Assembly (NCBI GenBank): GCA_025558095.1
Contig: JAIVFI010000036.1
Location: 372,001-436,000 of the forward strand
Source of the DNA: Hyaloraphidium curvatum
Lineage: Eukaryota; Monoblepharomycota; Hyaloraphidiomycetes; Hyaloraphidiales; Hyaloraphidiaceae
Length of the DNA stretch: 64,000 bases
Direction: 5' to 3'
Shown here: piece by piece, positions 43,845 through 56,700 of the stretch
Layout: each line of letters begins with the position of its first letter
How positions within the stretch are numbered: position 1 is the stretch's first letter
Notes under the pieces: generated by a model
Databases searched by the model: none
Told to the model about the DNA's origin: nothing
What the model saw: only the letters and a program-made list of their open reading frames with translations
Translations under genes and position numbers: made by a program

Positions 43845-44933
43845 ATGCGATTCACCCTCAGATGGCCAGCTCAACACCTCCATACCAATGCATCACTCGC
43901 TAGTGTTCAATGTGGAAACGGACGGACGGCAACGGGCCGACCGGCATGGCCCAGAACGCGTGCAACCGCGGCCAGATGGGACGCGTGGTTCTCTTTCTCC
44001 GGAACAGGTACTCCAAGGTCGCTGGCCCGGGTAGTCGAGCTCGAAGGATTTGGACGCGGCCTGGTTGCTTCGCGGGACCTGGTACCAGGGGAGCTTGTCT
44101 TTGAAGAGCCAGCTTTACTGAGCTTGCTTCGAACTCGACGGAGCGAAAGATGCCACAACTGTTTTGGGCTCGTCCACGGACCAGGCCTTGTCTTTACTTT
44201 CGAGGAGGATCCGATGCTGCGAAACGATTTCAGCCGCAAGGGAGATTCGGACGGCGAATCGGCTTCCGAGCTGTTCTGCAGCGTGCCTTGCCGCGACGCC
44301 GCCTTGAGCCGCTACAACAAGTTCCTTTCTTCTCCTCGACGGTCGTGGCCCGCATTGTTTTCCGCGTGCCAGACCAGCGGAAGGGTCTATCCCCTTCTTG
44401 TGAGCCGGCTCATGGCCCTCGTCCTTCTGAACCTCTCGCGGACCAGAACGTACAGCGATCCCACCGCGGATTTAGTCTATGATAAGGAGCACTCGAAGGA
44501 TGATTCGGTTGCGGATTATGGTGTTGTCACCAGAACGATCCTTACTGAACAGGGGCAGAGCTCGCTCTTCAACCTCACTTTCTTCTTGCGCAAAGCTTCC
44601 ATGCTGAATCTGAACGCTATCTCGATCACCATGCCTGGACCCGACGGGCTCTGGGAGCGCGTGGGAACTGGCATCTTCATGGAAACCTCGATGATCAATC
44701 ATGCCTGCAATCCGAACCTCGACGTCCAGTTCTCCGCGGGGATGGATGGGCAGCCAGTCATGCTGCACGCGACAGCCAATCGAGACATCAGAGAGGGCGA
44801 CCAGCTGTTCATCAGCTACGTTGATGCAGATACGGGCATCTTCGCGGACGTCGATCAGCGGCAAGCGTTCCTCAGAGCGGCCTACGGGTTCCAGTGTCGT
44901 TGCGAACGATGTACAACGGGCAAAAGAAACTAG
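43845..44933 (+). CDS. SET-domain protein, SMYD/Set5-like
   Basis: A single frame; ATG 43845 or 43830 could start it, and the N-terminal 60 residues look non-conserved, so the true start or an upstream intron is uncertain. From about 43,990 the SET region is clear: FGRGLVASRDLVPGELVFEE, a zinc-like CHNCFG and LFCSVPCRDAALSRY insert, TSMINHACNPNLDVQF (the NHxxxPN motif), LFISYVD and a post-SET YGFQCRCERC. Split SET domains with an inserted Cys cluster are typical of SMYD/Set5 lysine methyltransferases. Likely substrates (histone H4 or others) are not inferable from sequence. Confidence 0.8.
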   Translation: MRFTLRWPAQHLHTNASLASVQCGNGRTATGRPAWPRTRATAARWDAWFSFSGTGTPRSLARVVELEGFGRGLVASRDLVPGELVFEEPALLSLLRTRRSERCHNCFGLVHGPGLVFTFEEDPMLRNDFSRKGDSDGESASELFCSVPCRDAALSRYNKFLSSPRRSWPALFSACQTSGRVYPLLVSRLMALVLLNLSRTRTYSDPTADLVYDKEHSKDDSVADYGVVTRTILTEQGQSSLFNLTFFLRKASMLNLNAISITMPGPDGLWERVGTGIFMETSMINHACNPNLDVQFSAGMDGQPVMLHATANRDIREGDQLFISYVDADTGIFADVDQRQAFLRAAYGFQCRCERCTTGKRN

Positions 44934-45144
44934 GTTGGAAGCCTGCAAACGTTGAGTTGGTCGGGGTGGGTGATCATCGAGCAGCTGGAGGCGGGTGCGG
45001 GAGACAGGCACGGCTTCCGTCTCTGTTGGCTTCTGTGCCCCGCGTCGCCGGATTCCGGGAGGGGCCTCGCGGAAGAATAGGTCAAGCGGTGGCCCACGTT
45101 GCACCGTCGCTGTCGCTGGCGACGGCCGCGGTTCCCTACCCAGG

Positions 45145-48100
45145 ATGCAGTGGAACCCGTCAGACGGGACGCGCCCCGTGCCCCTGATGGTCGCGCAGGG
45201 CCTCGCTGCGGCCACTGAGGACGAGGGACAGGGCAAGAAAGAGAAGGTCAAGGGGAAGCGCATCGGCCAGGCCTGCGATAAGTGAGGAGACCCTGAGTCC
45301 CCCTCCGCGAAACCGTCTCACCGTGGGCTGTTCTCACAAGCTGCCACCGGAACAAAAAGAAGTGCTCCGGCGAAAGACCGATCTGCAGCAACTGCGCCCG
45401 CTCGAACCGGGAATGTTCCTATTCGCGGTCGCACAAGAAGAAGGAGACCCGGAGCGCGTACGTGGTGGAGCTCGAAAAGCGGCTCCTGCAGATCGAGGGG
45501 ATGCTATCGGGCGACAGCGTCGTCACGGATGCTGCCTACAGGGACATTCAGAGCCTCGGGAAGCCCGGAAGGAAGAAGACAGCGCTTTCTGGGCCGCATG
45601 CTCGTTCGGCGAGCAACGCGACGACGGACCTGTCGCCGCGTTCGGGACTTTTTCCCATGGCTCGCACTGCTTCTTATGCGGGTAGCGGCGTCGACACCGA
45701 CGGTTACGGTTCCGAGGGAGAGGAGGACGGCGCTGGTTCCGGGGACGACGATTCGTCAGACTCTGGCGAGGAACTGAACCGAATCACGGAGTTGCGGCGA
45801 AGGATTGAGCAGGTCGGACAGCTCGCCGGACTGCGTGTTCAGCAGCAGTTGCAGCAGGAGGCTGCCGCGGGGACCGCGATGGCGGCCGCGATCCAGGCCC
45901 TTCCTCCGGCGCGGCCCATCCTCGACTTGGCAGGCGAGGCTGAACGCGAAGCACGTGAAAGGGAGGAACGCGAGAGACGCAAGCAGGAGATCCGTGAGAT
46001 CAAGAAGCTCGCGGACGATTTGCTGGTGGATTTGGCCGAAGAAGAGGAACTGGAGGATCTCGGGGCGGACGACCAGGCACAAAGCGGAAACTCGAGCCCC
46101 AACCGGTCTCCGACCCGCGGTCCTGTTGCGCAGGGCAAGACTGAGGAAAATCTCGATAGCAAGCAACTGGAGGATCTGTTGAGGCAGCTCTATTCGGGGA
46201 ACCTGCCCATCGAGACTGTCTCGACCAGTTCATCTGCAACGAAGCAGCGAGATCGGCGGCAGAAAAACGCAGTGCCAACAGCAAAAACCACGACATCCAA
46301 CGCTTATGGAGCCTCAGATGCCGACGCTCTCTTTGGGTACGAGTTTCAACCAGCGTTTTTCGGACAGCCTGGGCCCGATCTGGGCGGCGTAGGGAAGCGC
46401 CGGCGGACTGAAGGTACCGCGCCTGGGGCCATTGCGACGACCCTGGCTATGGCGGAGCCTGTCCCTCCCTCTTTGCCATCAGCACACCTGACCTTCGAGC
46501 AGGACTTCACCGACAGCCTGCTCTTCTCCGGTGCCGGCGTCGAGGCGGACCTTGAGACCCCGAAGCCGGCCGATCCCCTCTCGAACGCTCTGCTCGCCCG
46601 GGATCAAACAACCTCGATGAACAGCTCCCTGCGCAGCATCCGACGCGAAGGGAGAGGATTCGGCACCGACGAAGTTGGGCTTGCGGCTGCCGAAATGGGC
46701 CTATTGAGCAACCCGGACGGGAGCAGCATCTTTGGCTCCCCTCAGAGCAGCGAGAATTCGGCAGAGCAGCTCCTCAATGCCATGAGCCAGCTTTCAGTTA
46801 GCCAGCACAACCCTTCGCCCGGCCAGCTGCAGGTGATGGCCCGTCTGGTGCCTCCGGTGCAGTTCAGGCCGGACCTGTTCTTCACCTTTTTCACCCGGGC
46901 CGGGGGCTGGTCACCGTGCGTTTTTCTGCCCGATGCGTTGAGAGAGCTCCATTCTGGAACAATCAGCCCGATTCTCGGATGGGCCGCTTGCGCTGGAGCT
47001 CTCGTTTTCACTGATAATGGCGCGGACCACAAGACGGGCTACAATCCCGAGAGCGAAGTTTACTTCGCACGAGCGAAACGGTACGCGCGCCGATGGCGCT
47101 CATTTGCCTCCCGAGGAGTAATCCCCATTGGTTGCGATCCAGTCTCATTCCGGCTTGCGTCGACGGGCCATGCCTCACCAGCGTTCAAGCTCTGCTGCTC
47201 ATGGCGTTATACGCCACAGGGTCTGGCAGGCCAAGCGCTGCGTGGATGTACAGCGGAATGGTGCGTCATTGCTGGCACGTCGTGGTCACCGATCTCATTC
47301 GTATGCACACAGGCGACAAGGATGGCATACGAGCTGCGCCTGCACCTCAAGCCAGATGCTGCTGCACTCCGGTCGCTGCCAATGGTCGAGCGGGAGGCCA
47401 GATGTCGCACTTGGTGGGCGTGTTTCCTCCTCGATGCGTGCTCGTCCGCGGTCGCGGACCGCCCTCCCTTCCTGAACGTGGACGATGTCACTGCGGATCT
47501 GCCGGACGATGACCTGTGGAACAGCCTGGACGATTGGGGCAATCCGATCCCGGGAACGAAGTCTGCACTCGTTTCTGACCAGCTGCGGAATGACGGGATC
47601 CCGACGGGCGGCAAGGTCGTGGACATTTTCGGCAACGTCATGGGTGACGGCACGAACCTCATCCACAGGCAGTTCCAATCCTACGGTTTCCGCGAGTTTA
47701 CCTCGCTCATGCTGCTGTTCAGCAAAGTCATCCGCTACGTACGGAAGAGCAAGCCCGAGCGTACCCAGATCCTCAAGACCGTTGACCCGGAGCTCGCCAA
47801 GCTGGACAGCCAGCTCTTGGACTGGTACGCCCGGCTGCCGGAAAGCCTCGGCCTGTCGAACCAGCCGCTCGTCGAGCTTGTCACGAACGACGTGGAGCAA
47901 CGCAAGTTCGTGGCCACCAGCTTCATCCATCTGCTCTTCCAGACCACCTGCATCCTCCTCCACCGCCCGGAACTGACCCTCCACAATTTTGCCTGGCCAA
48001 GCGGCTCGTCCTTTGACGCCTGCACGCGGGCGGCAAACGCCATCAACACCATTCTTGAGCGCCTGCTCGCCGTGGACCCAAAGATGGAGTTCATCAACGC

Positions 48101-48617
48101 TTTCGCCGCCTTTTGCGTTTTCGAGAGCGGCGTCATCCACCTCGTCAATTCGATCGTCGGCGACCTGCTCACGCCGGAACAGCTGGAAGCCTACACCTTG
48201 CCGACCACCAGCACAGGCATCGGGTTGGCTGCGGGGGCGCCGTCGCGGAACGCCAAGTCGACCGCCGCGGTCGATCCCCGGCGGCAGCAGCAGGCCTTCA
48301 TCGAGGCCGCCAAGAGGAGCCTCCGCACGCACCTGAACGCCCTCAAGTCCTTGAAGCGGTACTGGGCGTCGGCGGAATGCTACTACGTGACGCTGGGCAG
48401 GCTGGTCGTCGAGAACAACATCCTTCCCGCGGTCGAGGTCTACGAGCAGGCGCCCAACCTGCTTCCCACGGATCCGGTCGAGTACTTCAACTTGGTGAGC
48501 CGACATTCGCCTGCGGTTGCTTCACCAGCTAACGTGGTGTGGCTCCGTCAGCTTCTCTCGGAAGGTGCTCAAGCGCAGATGCGCGACATGGACGCTTTAC
48601 AGCAGTTTGCTAGGTGA
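45145..48617 (+). CDS. Zn(II)2Cys6 fungal transcription factor
   Basis: Five exons: 45145-45281, 45341-47080, 47143-47260, 47313-48494 and 48552-48617, total about 1080 aa. The DNA-binding cluster is split by intron 1: ACDN joins CHRNKKKCSGERPICSNC, then ARSNREC, giving C-x2-C-x6-C-x6-C-x2-C-x6-C. The basic linker runs into a short dimerisation helix (YVVELEKRLLQIEGML). The middle-homology region typical of fungal factors appears only after splicing: LTSVQALLLMALYATGSGRPS, then MAYELRLHLKPDA and CRTWWACFLLDACSSAVADRP. Acidic/Gln-rich tracts lie between. The last intron (57 nt) is a multiple of three without a stop and may be retained. This class is essentially restricted to fungi and fixes the kingdom. 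Confidence 0.92.
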
Positions 48618-48834
48618 TTTTGGTCTCATCTGTGTAGCGTGGGAGTTTGCGAGGAATGGATCGGTTCTGTGCGAAACGAAAAGCCGTCCACCCCCTCCCG
48701 ACCGATCAAGGAGTTCAAATCGAATCTTTTGCCCGCATAGAATATACACCGAGGACTCAGTAACTGCTTAGAGGGACTCCGCATACCTGTCGGAGAAGGT
48801 CAGAGACGGAAAGGATGTGCGGAGGAGGTGCGAC

Positions 48835-51386
48835 TCACATGGCGTCGATCTGGGGGCGGTAGTGCTTGGCGGCGATCTGGCGCTTCAGCTTGAAGGTCGG
48901 GGTCCTGTGGACGGCATCCAATCAGTTCGAAATCCAACGCGAGGTACCCGCGGCGCACGCACAGGAGGTTGTTCTCCACGCTGAAGGGCTCGCTCTCGAG
49001 GTAGAGGTTTTTCAGGCACTCGAAGCCCTTGAGCCCGTTCTGCTTGCCGAACGACTCGAGCTCGCCGACGACGGCCTTGCGCACGGCGGGGTCCTTGGCG
49101 TCCTTGCCGGCGAGCCCCTTCTTCTCGAGGAAGGCCTTGAGCTCCGAGGGCTCGGCGACGAGCACGCCGACCAGGGTGGTCTGGAGCGAGTCGCCGTGGA
49201 CAAAGAGCTGCTGCACGATCGGGTGCTTGCTGAGCGCGATCTCGATCTTCTCGGGCGCGACGTATTCGCCCTGAGCGAGCTTGAACTGTCGGCGGGAGGG
49301 GATCAATAACTGGACTCGAGGATCGGCCGGAGCCACCTACGATGTTCTTGACACGGTCAATGATCTGGAGACGTCCGCCGTCGCCGAACTGGCCGACGTC
49401 GCCGGTGTGCTGCCAGCCGTCCTTGTCGATGGTCTCGGCTGGTTCGAGGTCAGCGCGACGATCGTCGGCAGGACGGGATCAACGCACCGGTCTTCTCCTC
49501 GTCCTTGTAGTAGCCCTGGAAGACGGCGGGTCCGCGGACGCAGATCTCGCCGCGCGGGTAGGGCTTGTCCGTGGAGCGGTAGTTGAGCTCGGGCAGGTCG
49601 ACGAGCTTGATCTCGGAGCAGGGGTCGATGGCCATGCCCACGGCGATGTCGGCGCAGTCGCCGATCGAAATGCCGCAGAAGTTCTCGGTCTGGCCGTAGC
49701 CCTCGACCATGATGGTGCAGAAGACGACGCGGAAGAAGTTGATGACGTCCTGCGACAGGGGCGCGGCGCCGGTGATCATGATCTTGACGCGGCCGCCGAG
49801 CTTCTCCTTGATCTTGCCGAAGACGACGCGGTCCCAGAGCGAGTGGGTGTGGCCCTGGCCCTTCTGGAGGTAGCTGATCTTGCTCTTGTACGCGTACTCG
49901 AAGAGCTGCTTGGCGATGCCGCCCTTCTTGTTGACGGCGGAGAGCACGCCGTCGTAGATCCTGTTGTACAGGCGGGGCACCGACGCGAAGATGGTGGGCT
50001 TCAGGTTGACGAGGTCGTCCATGAGCTTGGTCGCGTCGCCCTGGTAGAAGCCGACCGAGCCGCCGATGGTGTACATGGCCAGCTCCACGGTGCGCTCGAA
50101 CACGTGCGCGAGGGGCAGGTAGCTCTGGAAAACGTCGCCGGGGCCCAGGTCGACGAAGCGGCCCTTCTCCATCAGCGCCAGCAGCACGCCCTGGACGACC
50201 GTGACGAAGTTGCCGTGGCTGAGGACGGCGCCCTACAGGGACGGAAAAAAGGCGTCAGCGGCGGCTGTGGCACCGCACGACGCGTTTGCGGCGCACCTTG
50301 GGGTTGCCGGTGGTGCCCGACGTGTAGCAGATGGTCGCGATGTCCGTGACCTTGGGCCTGTTCTCGGGGGCCGGGTTCTTGGCGCCGGAGGCCTCGATGT
50401 CCGAGAACTTGTGGATGCCGATGCCGGCGGCCTCTGCGGCGGCCTTGAGGTCGTCCTTGATGTTCTCGCCGTCCATGATGATGAGCGTCTTGAGCAGCTT
50501 CAAGTCCTTGGCGTCCTTGATCAGGGCCTTGGCCTTGTCGGACGTGGCGACCACGAGCGACATGCCGGTCTGCTCCATGATGAAGGCAACACCCTGCGAG
50601 CCGAGCGTGTCGTAGATGGGCACGTTCTGGATTTCGGGCGATCGCACCGAGGATGAGATCGCGGGGTCCCGGCGCCGCCCGGCGGTCCACCCACCGTGAG
50701 GCCGTACAGGTACGTGGCGTACTCAGTGATGACCCACTCGGGCCTGTTGACGCTCATCATGCCGATCATGGCGCCGGGCTGGACGCCGAACTCCTTGATG
50801 AGGCCCGAGCCAAAGTCGTGGAAGCGCTTCCACACGGTGGTGTAGTTCTGCCACGAGTAGCCGGGGGCGACGGAGCCATCGGCGTTCCGGTTGCGCACGC
50901 CGAAGCAGTTGCCGTTGGCTGGCGATGGGATGGCGATGCGGAGCCTCGGAGGTCAGCGCGGGAGGGGGGCAGGCAAACGAGCACCCACGGTTCTTCTTCA
51001 GGCCGCCCTTCTCGAAGCAGTCGACTGCGGTCTGGAACTCGGCGGTGGGGCCGCGCAGCGCGTCGAGGAAGAGCGGGTGCCTGCGGGGCTGCGGGCGAGT
51101 TAGAAGGCGATCGAAGGCGGGTGGACGGCGTCCAGACAGCGCCCCCGGCCCGCCGCCGCCGGCTGAAAGAGCGCCTCGGCGGCATCAAAGTGTGCGCGGG
51201 CCCGCGACGCCGTGGCCGTGCGGATCCGGCGGGTGCGGCCGGGGAAGCACTCCAGGGCCCAGGGCCCAGTCTGCCTCCCGTGCCCCCCGCGGGCCGCGCC
51301 GCGCTCCTCACCTTCGATTCGCCGGGGATGTCGGGCGCGCCGGGCACCTCGGCCGAGAAGGCCTTCATGGGCGGTCCAACGGGCAT
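48835..51386 (-). CDS. Long-chain acyl-CoA synthetase
   Basis: Eight exons in order: 51386-51312, 51088-50989, 50918-50695, 50626-50297, 50232-49488, 49438-49341, 49285-48963 and 48904-48835, total 654 aa. N-terminus FSAEVPGAPDIPGESK-PRRHPLF fits the family. AMP-binding motifs: ICYTSGTTGNPK-GAVLSHGN across an intron, VEGYGQTENFCGISIGD, DKDGWQHTGDVGQFGDGG and [23 protein letters not shown]. The enzyme activates fatty acids to acyl-CoA with ATP, feeding the peroxisomal ABCD transporter and lipid synthesis. The first intron is 223 nt, the longest secure one here. The C-terminus QIAAKHYRPQIDAM has no obvious peroxisomal signal. Confidence 0.95.
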
Positions 51387-51713
51387 GATTGCAGGGCTGT
51401 GGTGGCCGGGGGAGACGGGTGCGATGCAGAAACCGGTCAGGGCGCCGCGGTCCGGGCGCGTCGCAGGCACCCACGGGTCCTTTAAGGCGACGCGAGACCG
51501 GCGGATAACGCGGGGTGCGCGTTATTCGATTGTTGCGGAGCGGGTCGGGCGTTGCGCGCTCGCAGATCGAAGACCGGCGCGCAAGGGCACCAGCCGAGAG
51601 GGGCTCGGGGTCTTCATGTGACGCAGGAGCGCAGGTGGAGACAGTTTTGGTATGAGATCCATACAAAAAGATTGCCAAGGCAAAGAAGATCGTTCCGAGA
51701 AGCTGCACCCTTG
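51387..51713. other. Intergenic region with no gene seen
   Basis: These 327 bp separate the acyl-CoA synthetase start from the next gene's stop codon on the same strand. They probably hold the acyl-CoA synthetase promoter. Confidence 0.35.
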
Positions 51714-53511
51714 TTAGCGCCGACGACGCAGGAACAAGCACCAGGTCTTGGGCTCGCGCGTCGGCTGCTGATCCGACAAGGTCTCCGGATGCTTCCCGGA
51801 CGCCGCCGAACTTCCGCTCCCCTGCCTCCCAACCCCCTTCTGGCCCGGCACGGCCGCTCCAGGCATCTTGGAAGATCCAGAAGGCGATGCAGGCGAGCTG
51901 ATCACGGAGGATGTCGGCGCCGGGCGCCTTCCAATCAGCGGGTCCTTTTTCGGATCGTATGATCCGGTCCTCTCAAGCCTCACGACCGACGCAACCACCG
52001 GCGGCTCCTCGTAACCCGCTCCTTGCGGCTGTTCGCCGTCATTCCGGCGCCAGCAGACGCTCCCGTCGGCCGAGAGCATCGCCCCGATGCTCGTCGTCCT
52101 CTTTGGAACGTCTTCGAGCCATTCGCCCGGATCGGCGGCCTGCGGATCCCCGCCCGGCCTTCCGAGCGACGCTAGGATCGGCTCCTCCTCCTTCTCCACG
52201 GCCTTTGCGGGGCTGGCGGCGGCGGCGGCGAAGGGGAAGCTCCTCGGCCCGCGGGGCGTGGCCGGCGGCTTCTTCAGGCCGCCCCCTCCCGCGCCGGGCT
52301 TGACCGCGGGGGCATCGGGGATCCGGCGGTATAGGCTGTACACCGTGCCCAGCACCGCCGAGATCTCGTCCTCGGGTTCCTCCTCGATCGGGGGGAGGCG
52401 AGGGGACGGGGCCCAGGAGACGTGATCGCCGGCGGTGGGGTAGGTGAAGTCGGCCGATTCGGGCTCGGACGGCTCGGGGGAGGGAGCCTGGCCTTCGGAG
52501 CGGGCCGAGGAAGACGGGAGGGACGGCGTCTGAAGCCGCGGCACGGCGGTGTCCGAGTCGATGGTGAGGAACAGCACGGGGACTGCGATCATTGGTGGAA
52601 GCCGTCAGCTTCCCTCGAGTCACACCTCACGGTCATAGAAGCTTACCTTGCCCACGCCGTGTGCTCAGTTTTCCCAAAGGCGTCGCATCCGCTCTTGGCT
52701 CGGTGCTTTTCGGCGTCTTTGGCGGCGTCGCCAGCCCCCCTTGTCCGATTGGCGCAGAGTCGGGCAGTTTTGGGATTGGGGCATCCAGGGCAAGGCTCGG
52801 AACTTGGCCGGGGTCCGCGAGGGGGCCCAACCGCCCGGACAACTGCGGAGTCTGCGTCGTACGAACGCCGAGCATCGCGGTCGAAGCGGCACGCGAAGAG
52901 AAGGAGTCCCGCTCCAGGCTCTGCTCCTCCGCATCTTTCGGCCCTGCCGGCGGGGCAGGTTCCTGCTCCGGCTCGGGCCGCGCCTCCATCCCCCGATCGG
53001 GTCCGTCCCCTGCGGCCTTCACGCCCTTCAGCTCCGCGAGCACCATCAGCTGCTCGTCCAGCGCCCTGGCCTTGCGCATGATGGTCCTGAGCATCCCCGC
53101 CCTCCTCGCAACCGCCGCCGCGCGGTCCTCGTCCGGGCCGTCCGAGAGGTCCGAGATCTCGCTCAGGGCGTCCGAGGCCGGCTCGAGGTCCAGGTGCAGC
53201 TGCGCCGCGGTGTCGGCGTATTTGGCGACGAGGCCGGGTTTGGCGGCCGGGCGCGCGGGGGAGGCATCTGGCTGCGCGGGGAGGTGCACCGCGGTGAGCG
53301 CGCCCGAGGCCGTCGAGTGGCTCGAGAGGCTGAAGCGGGGGGCATCGGGCACGACCACGTCCATCATGAAGGCGCCGCGCCTGGCGAAGGGCAGCGAGGG
53401 AAGGGGAACGTGCAGGATGGCCGGTGATGATGTGGCGGTCGACTCGGCCGTCCAACTCCGCTTCTGCTGGTCGCACCAGCTGACCATCTTTCGTCGAACG
53501 CACCCGAACAA
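51714..53511 (-). CDS. Low-complexity Pro/Ser/Ala-rich protein of unknown function
   Basis: Two exons, 53511-52647 and 52582-51714, up to 577 aa; the 64-nt intron has GTAAGC, a GCTGAC branch site and a GCAG acceptor, and restores frame. The start is uncertain: ATG 53511 or ATG 53367 (MMDVVVPDAPRFSL). A helical stretch MLRTIMRKARALDEQLMVLAEL lies mid-exon 1, preceded by an Asp/Ser-rich block. The rest is Pro/Ser/Gly-rich with isolated ordered patches such as VLGTVYSLYRRIPDA. The C-terminus ends in WCLFLRRRR. No family is recognised; it may be a disordered regulator or cortex protein. Confidence 0.55.
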
Positions 53512-53711
53512 TCACAATTCGACTTGGCCGCAACGACGGACGAATGTAATGCCTGTCTTGCGCATAGCTTTTGTTTCTTCGACGCGGGACAACGCATGAC
53601 ACAGCTCTGCATGACTGGCCGACAAGTCACAGCACCCGTTCCTCATCAATGCAACGAACTACAAACACTAGTCAACCATGCACGACTTCAAACGAACACC
53701 TTGCATTAGAA

Positions 53712-56700
53712 TCAGCGCACCTCCAGCGCAAACGTGTCCTCGACGTCGAGGCCCAGGTACCCGTCGCTGACCATGAGCACCGAGTAGACGAACCGACCCC
53801 GCTCCTCCGGGGCGACAAAAGTCACGGTGGCAGACAGCGGGGCCGACGAAGCAGCGCGCGAGTTCCCGCCGGACGCAACGTTGACGGGCGAGACCCTCGT
53901 CAGAGCCAGCAGGTCGTCGGCCTCCCTGTCCGCGAGCACAAGCCACCATCCCTCGTGCTGCGGCTTGGGATAGAACGGGGCGTGCACGCGGAAATCCTTC
54001 CCGCGGAACGGCTTGCGGCGCCGGGCCTCGATCTTGAGCTCGTACGTCCTGCCGGCTTCCACGCGGACCGACTCGAGCGGCTCGTCCTTTTCCTTTTGGA
54101 AAGCGAGCTCCCGCGGCCCGCCCTCCTTGCTCTTGGTCTCGACCACGCGCCGCCGAATGTCCAGCACCGGCATGTTGGAAAGCACGCCGACGATCTCCTG
54201 CGCCTCGCTGCGGCTGATGCCGGGCACTTTGAGCAAGGTTTCGAGGGCGGCGTCGTTGGGCAGGGCTGCCAAGGCGAAGAGCGACTCCAGGGGCTTTCCC
54301 CGGTGGGCCACGGCCCCGAGCATGTCCTTCTTGAAGTGCGGCAGCGTGAGCAGGGGCGAGTCCGTGGGCCAGCGAGCCTGCTTGATGCACTGCATGGAGC
54401 GCATGATGCCCAGCGCCGTCGAGAGGTAGCCCTGGTCGGCGGCCACGTCCACCATTGCCTGAATGATACGAATTGCCTGATCAAGAACCGACTTGGTGTC
54501 CGTGTAGTAGTCGCTGCAGGGGAGCGTCCTGAGCCGCGAGAGGTGGGCTTCGATGAGCAGGAAGGCCTTGGTGTTGGAGTCGTCATAGCCGCGGTCCCTC
54601 GTGAAGGCCGCGCGACCACCGCCGAATCGAGAGCTTGAGACATCCATCGCGGGAAGCGGGAGCTGCTTCTCCAGGTCCATGTTCATGAGATCTAGGCAAG
54701 AAGTTACTTTCATGTTCGGGAAAGTCACGAAGTCAAGGCGAACCTTCGTTGTGGCGGACCGGCAGCTCCGAGTACTCGACCGAGTCGCACAAGATTCGGA
54801 GCAAGCGGGGAAAGTCGCCCAGCAGGTCCTCGGAACTCGGGGCAGACCTGTAATCGGGAGTGATTCGGTCCTTGAAGATCTTCATCCTTTCGACCATCCC
54901 AAATCAGAACCTGCGCGACACACCCGACGATTGACCCACGTTCGATGGCTCAGGTAGTAGTAAGAAGCGATGCGGCCCAACGTGGTCGGCACGAGGTCCA
55001 TTTCGCCGACCTCCTCGACGCAATAGGAAGCAGCAAGGTCGTGCACCGTACTGGACACCAGCTCCGAGAGGTACATGGCTACGCTCGCTGGCGACGAGTC
55101 GTCGAGTCCGTAGTAAGTCGGGTTCATCTGGAGCCGGCGGAAGAGGTACGTCCACGAGAGGTAGTCGATCGTGTCCTGCTTGCTCTGCACGGTACCGGCG
55201 ACGATCTCCGCGTTCAGATGATCGTGCAAGGCGAGGTGAAGAGACGATTCGACGGGGAAAGGTTCGAAGAGGAACTTCTTGTAGCTGTGCGCGGCGCGTC
55301 AGAACAGAGCACGACCGCGAACGCGCCACACTCACAAGTTCTTCTTGACGTCCTGGACGAATACAAAGGCGACAGCCGAGTTGTCGTACTGAGGCCGCCC
55401 CGCACGTCCAACCATCTGCAGAACGTCCGTGATGGGGAAATCGACGTAGCCTTTCTGAGCAGCATCAAAGTATTCCGTGCCCTTGACGACGACGAGATGG
55501 GCGGGGGTGTTGATACCTGTCGGACGCCTGATCAGCTCGACGAGCCACACGGTGAACCGCGACAACCAACCCCAGGCAAGCGTCGAAGTAGCAACGAGCA
55601 CCTGAATCTTGTTGTTCACGAAAAGCTCCTCGACCAGACGCCGATCGCTTTCGACGAGACCGGCATGGTGCAGGCCGATCCCGAAGCCAAGGGAGTAGCG
55701 CAATGCCGCGTCCTTGACCTGGGTGACGATCATGTCCATCTCTTCCTCGGGCATGTTGAGGAACATCTTGGGGTTGTCGTCGTTGGCGCAGAGGCTGACG
55801 AGGTCCTGCGCCGTCAGGCGCGTCTGCCGCCGAGACGAGACAAAGACGATGACGGGCTTCTTGGGTGAGTGGCTCCTAATGGCTTGGTACGTCGGCTTGT
55901 TCATGGACTGCATCCGAGGGCAGTAGAACTTGCCCGGAAAGGCGTCGATGTGGATTTCGAGCGGAACAGGCCGGACAGAGTGCTTGAAGTTGAAGAGACC
56001 CTGGTCCGTGATCCCGAGCCAGTCGGCGAGGTCCCCGGCATTGGCCAAAGCCGTGCTGAGCCCAACGATTCTGATGGAACGGTCCGTGTTGGAGGCGATG
56101 TAGTTCATCCGGCTGACGATGACCTCGAGGATCGGCCCGCGGTCGCCGCCGAGAAGGTGGATCTCGTCGATGATGACGAGCGACACGTCCTGCACGTAGC
56201 TACGGCTGCTCCACGATCGACTGATGCCGTCCCACTTTTCGGGCGTGGTGATGATGACGTCGGCGTTTTGGATCGTCCGCGTGTCGGGCGTGACGTCGCC
56301 CGTAAGCTCGACCAACCGGCGGCCCATTCGGTGCATAAGCCGCGCGTTCCAGTCCAGCACCCTCTCGCGGACGAGGGCCTTGAGCGGAGCAATGTAGACG
56401 ACCTTGGACTTTAGCATGTCCCGGAAAGCGGCCCTGCGCGGAGCGACAAACTTGAGCTTCGCAGCTCTTTCCGAGCGGGATAGTGCCTACCACATGGCGA
56501 GCTCGGCGGCGACCGTTTTGCCTGAGCCCGTCGGGGCACCGAGCAGCACGTTGTGGTGCGTCCGGTAAAGAGTGTGGAAGACCTGGGTCTGGATCGGATT
56601 GAAATACTGGAAACGCTCGCGACAGATCTCCTCCAGAATCTCGTCCTGTAGCGCAGAGACTGGCAGCGGCTGGAGGTCAAGCAGCTCCGTGTGTTGGGTG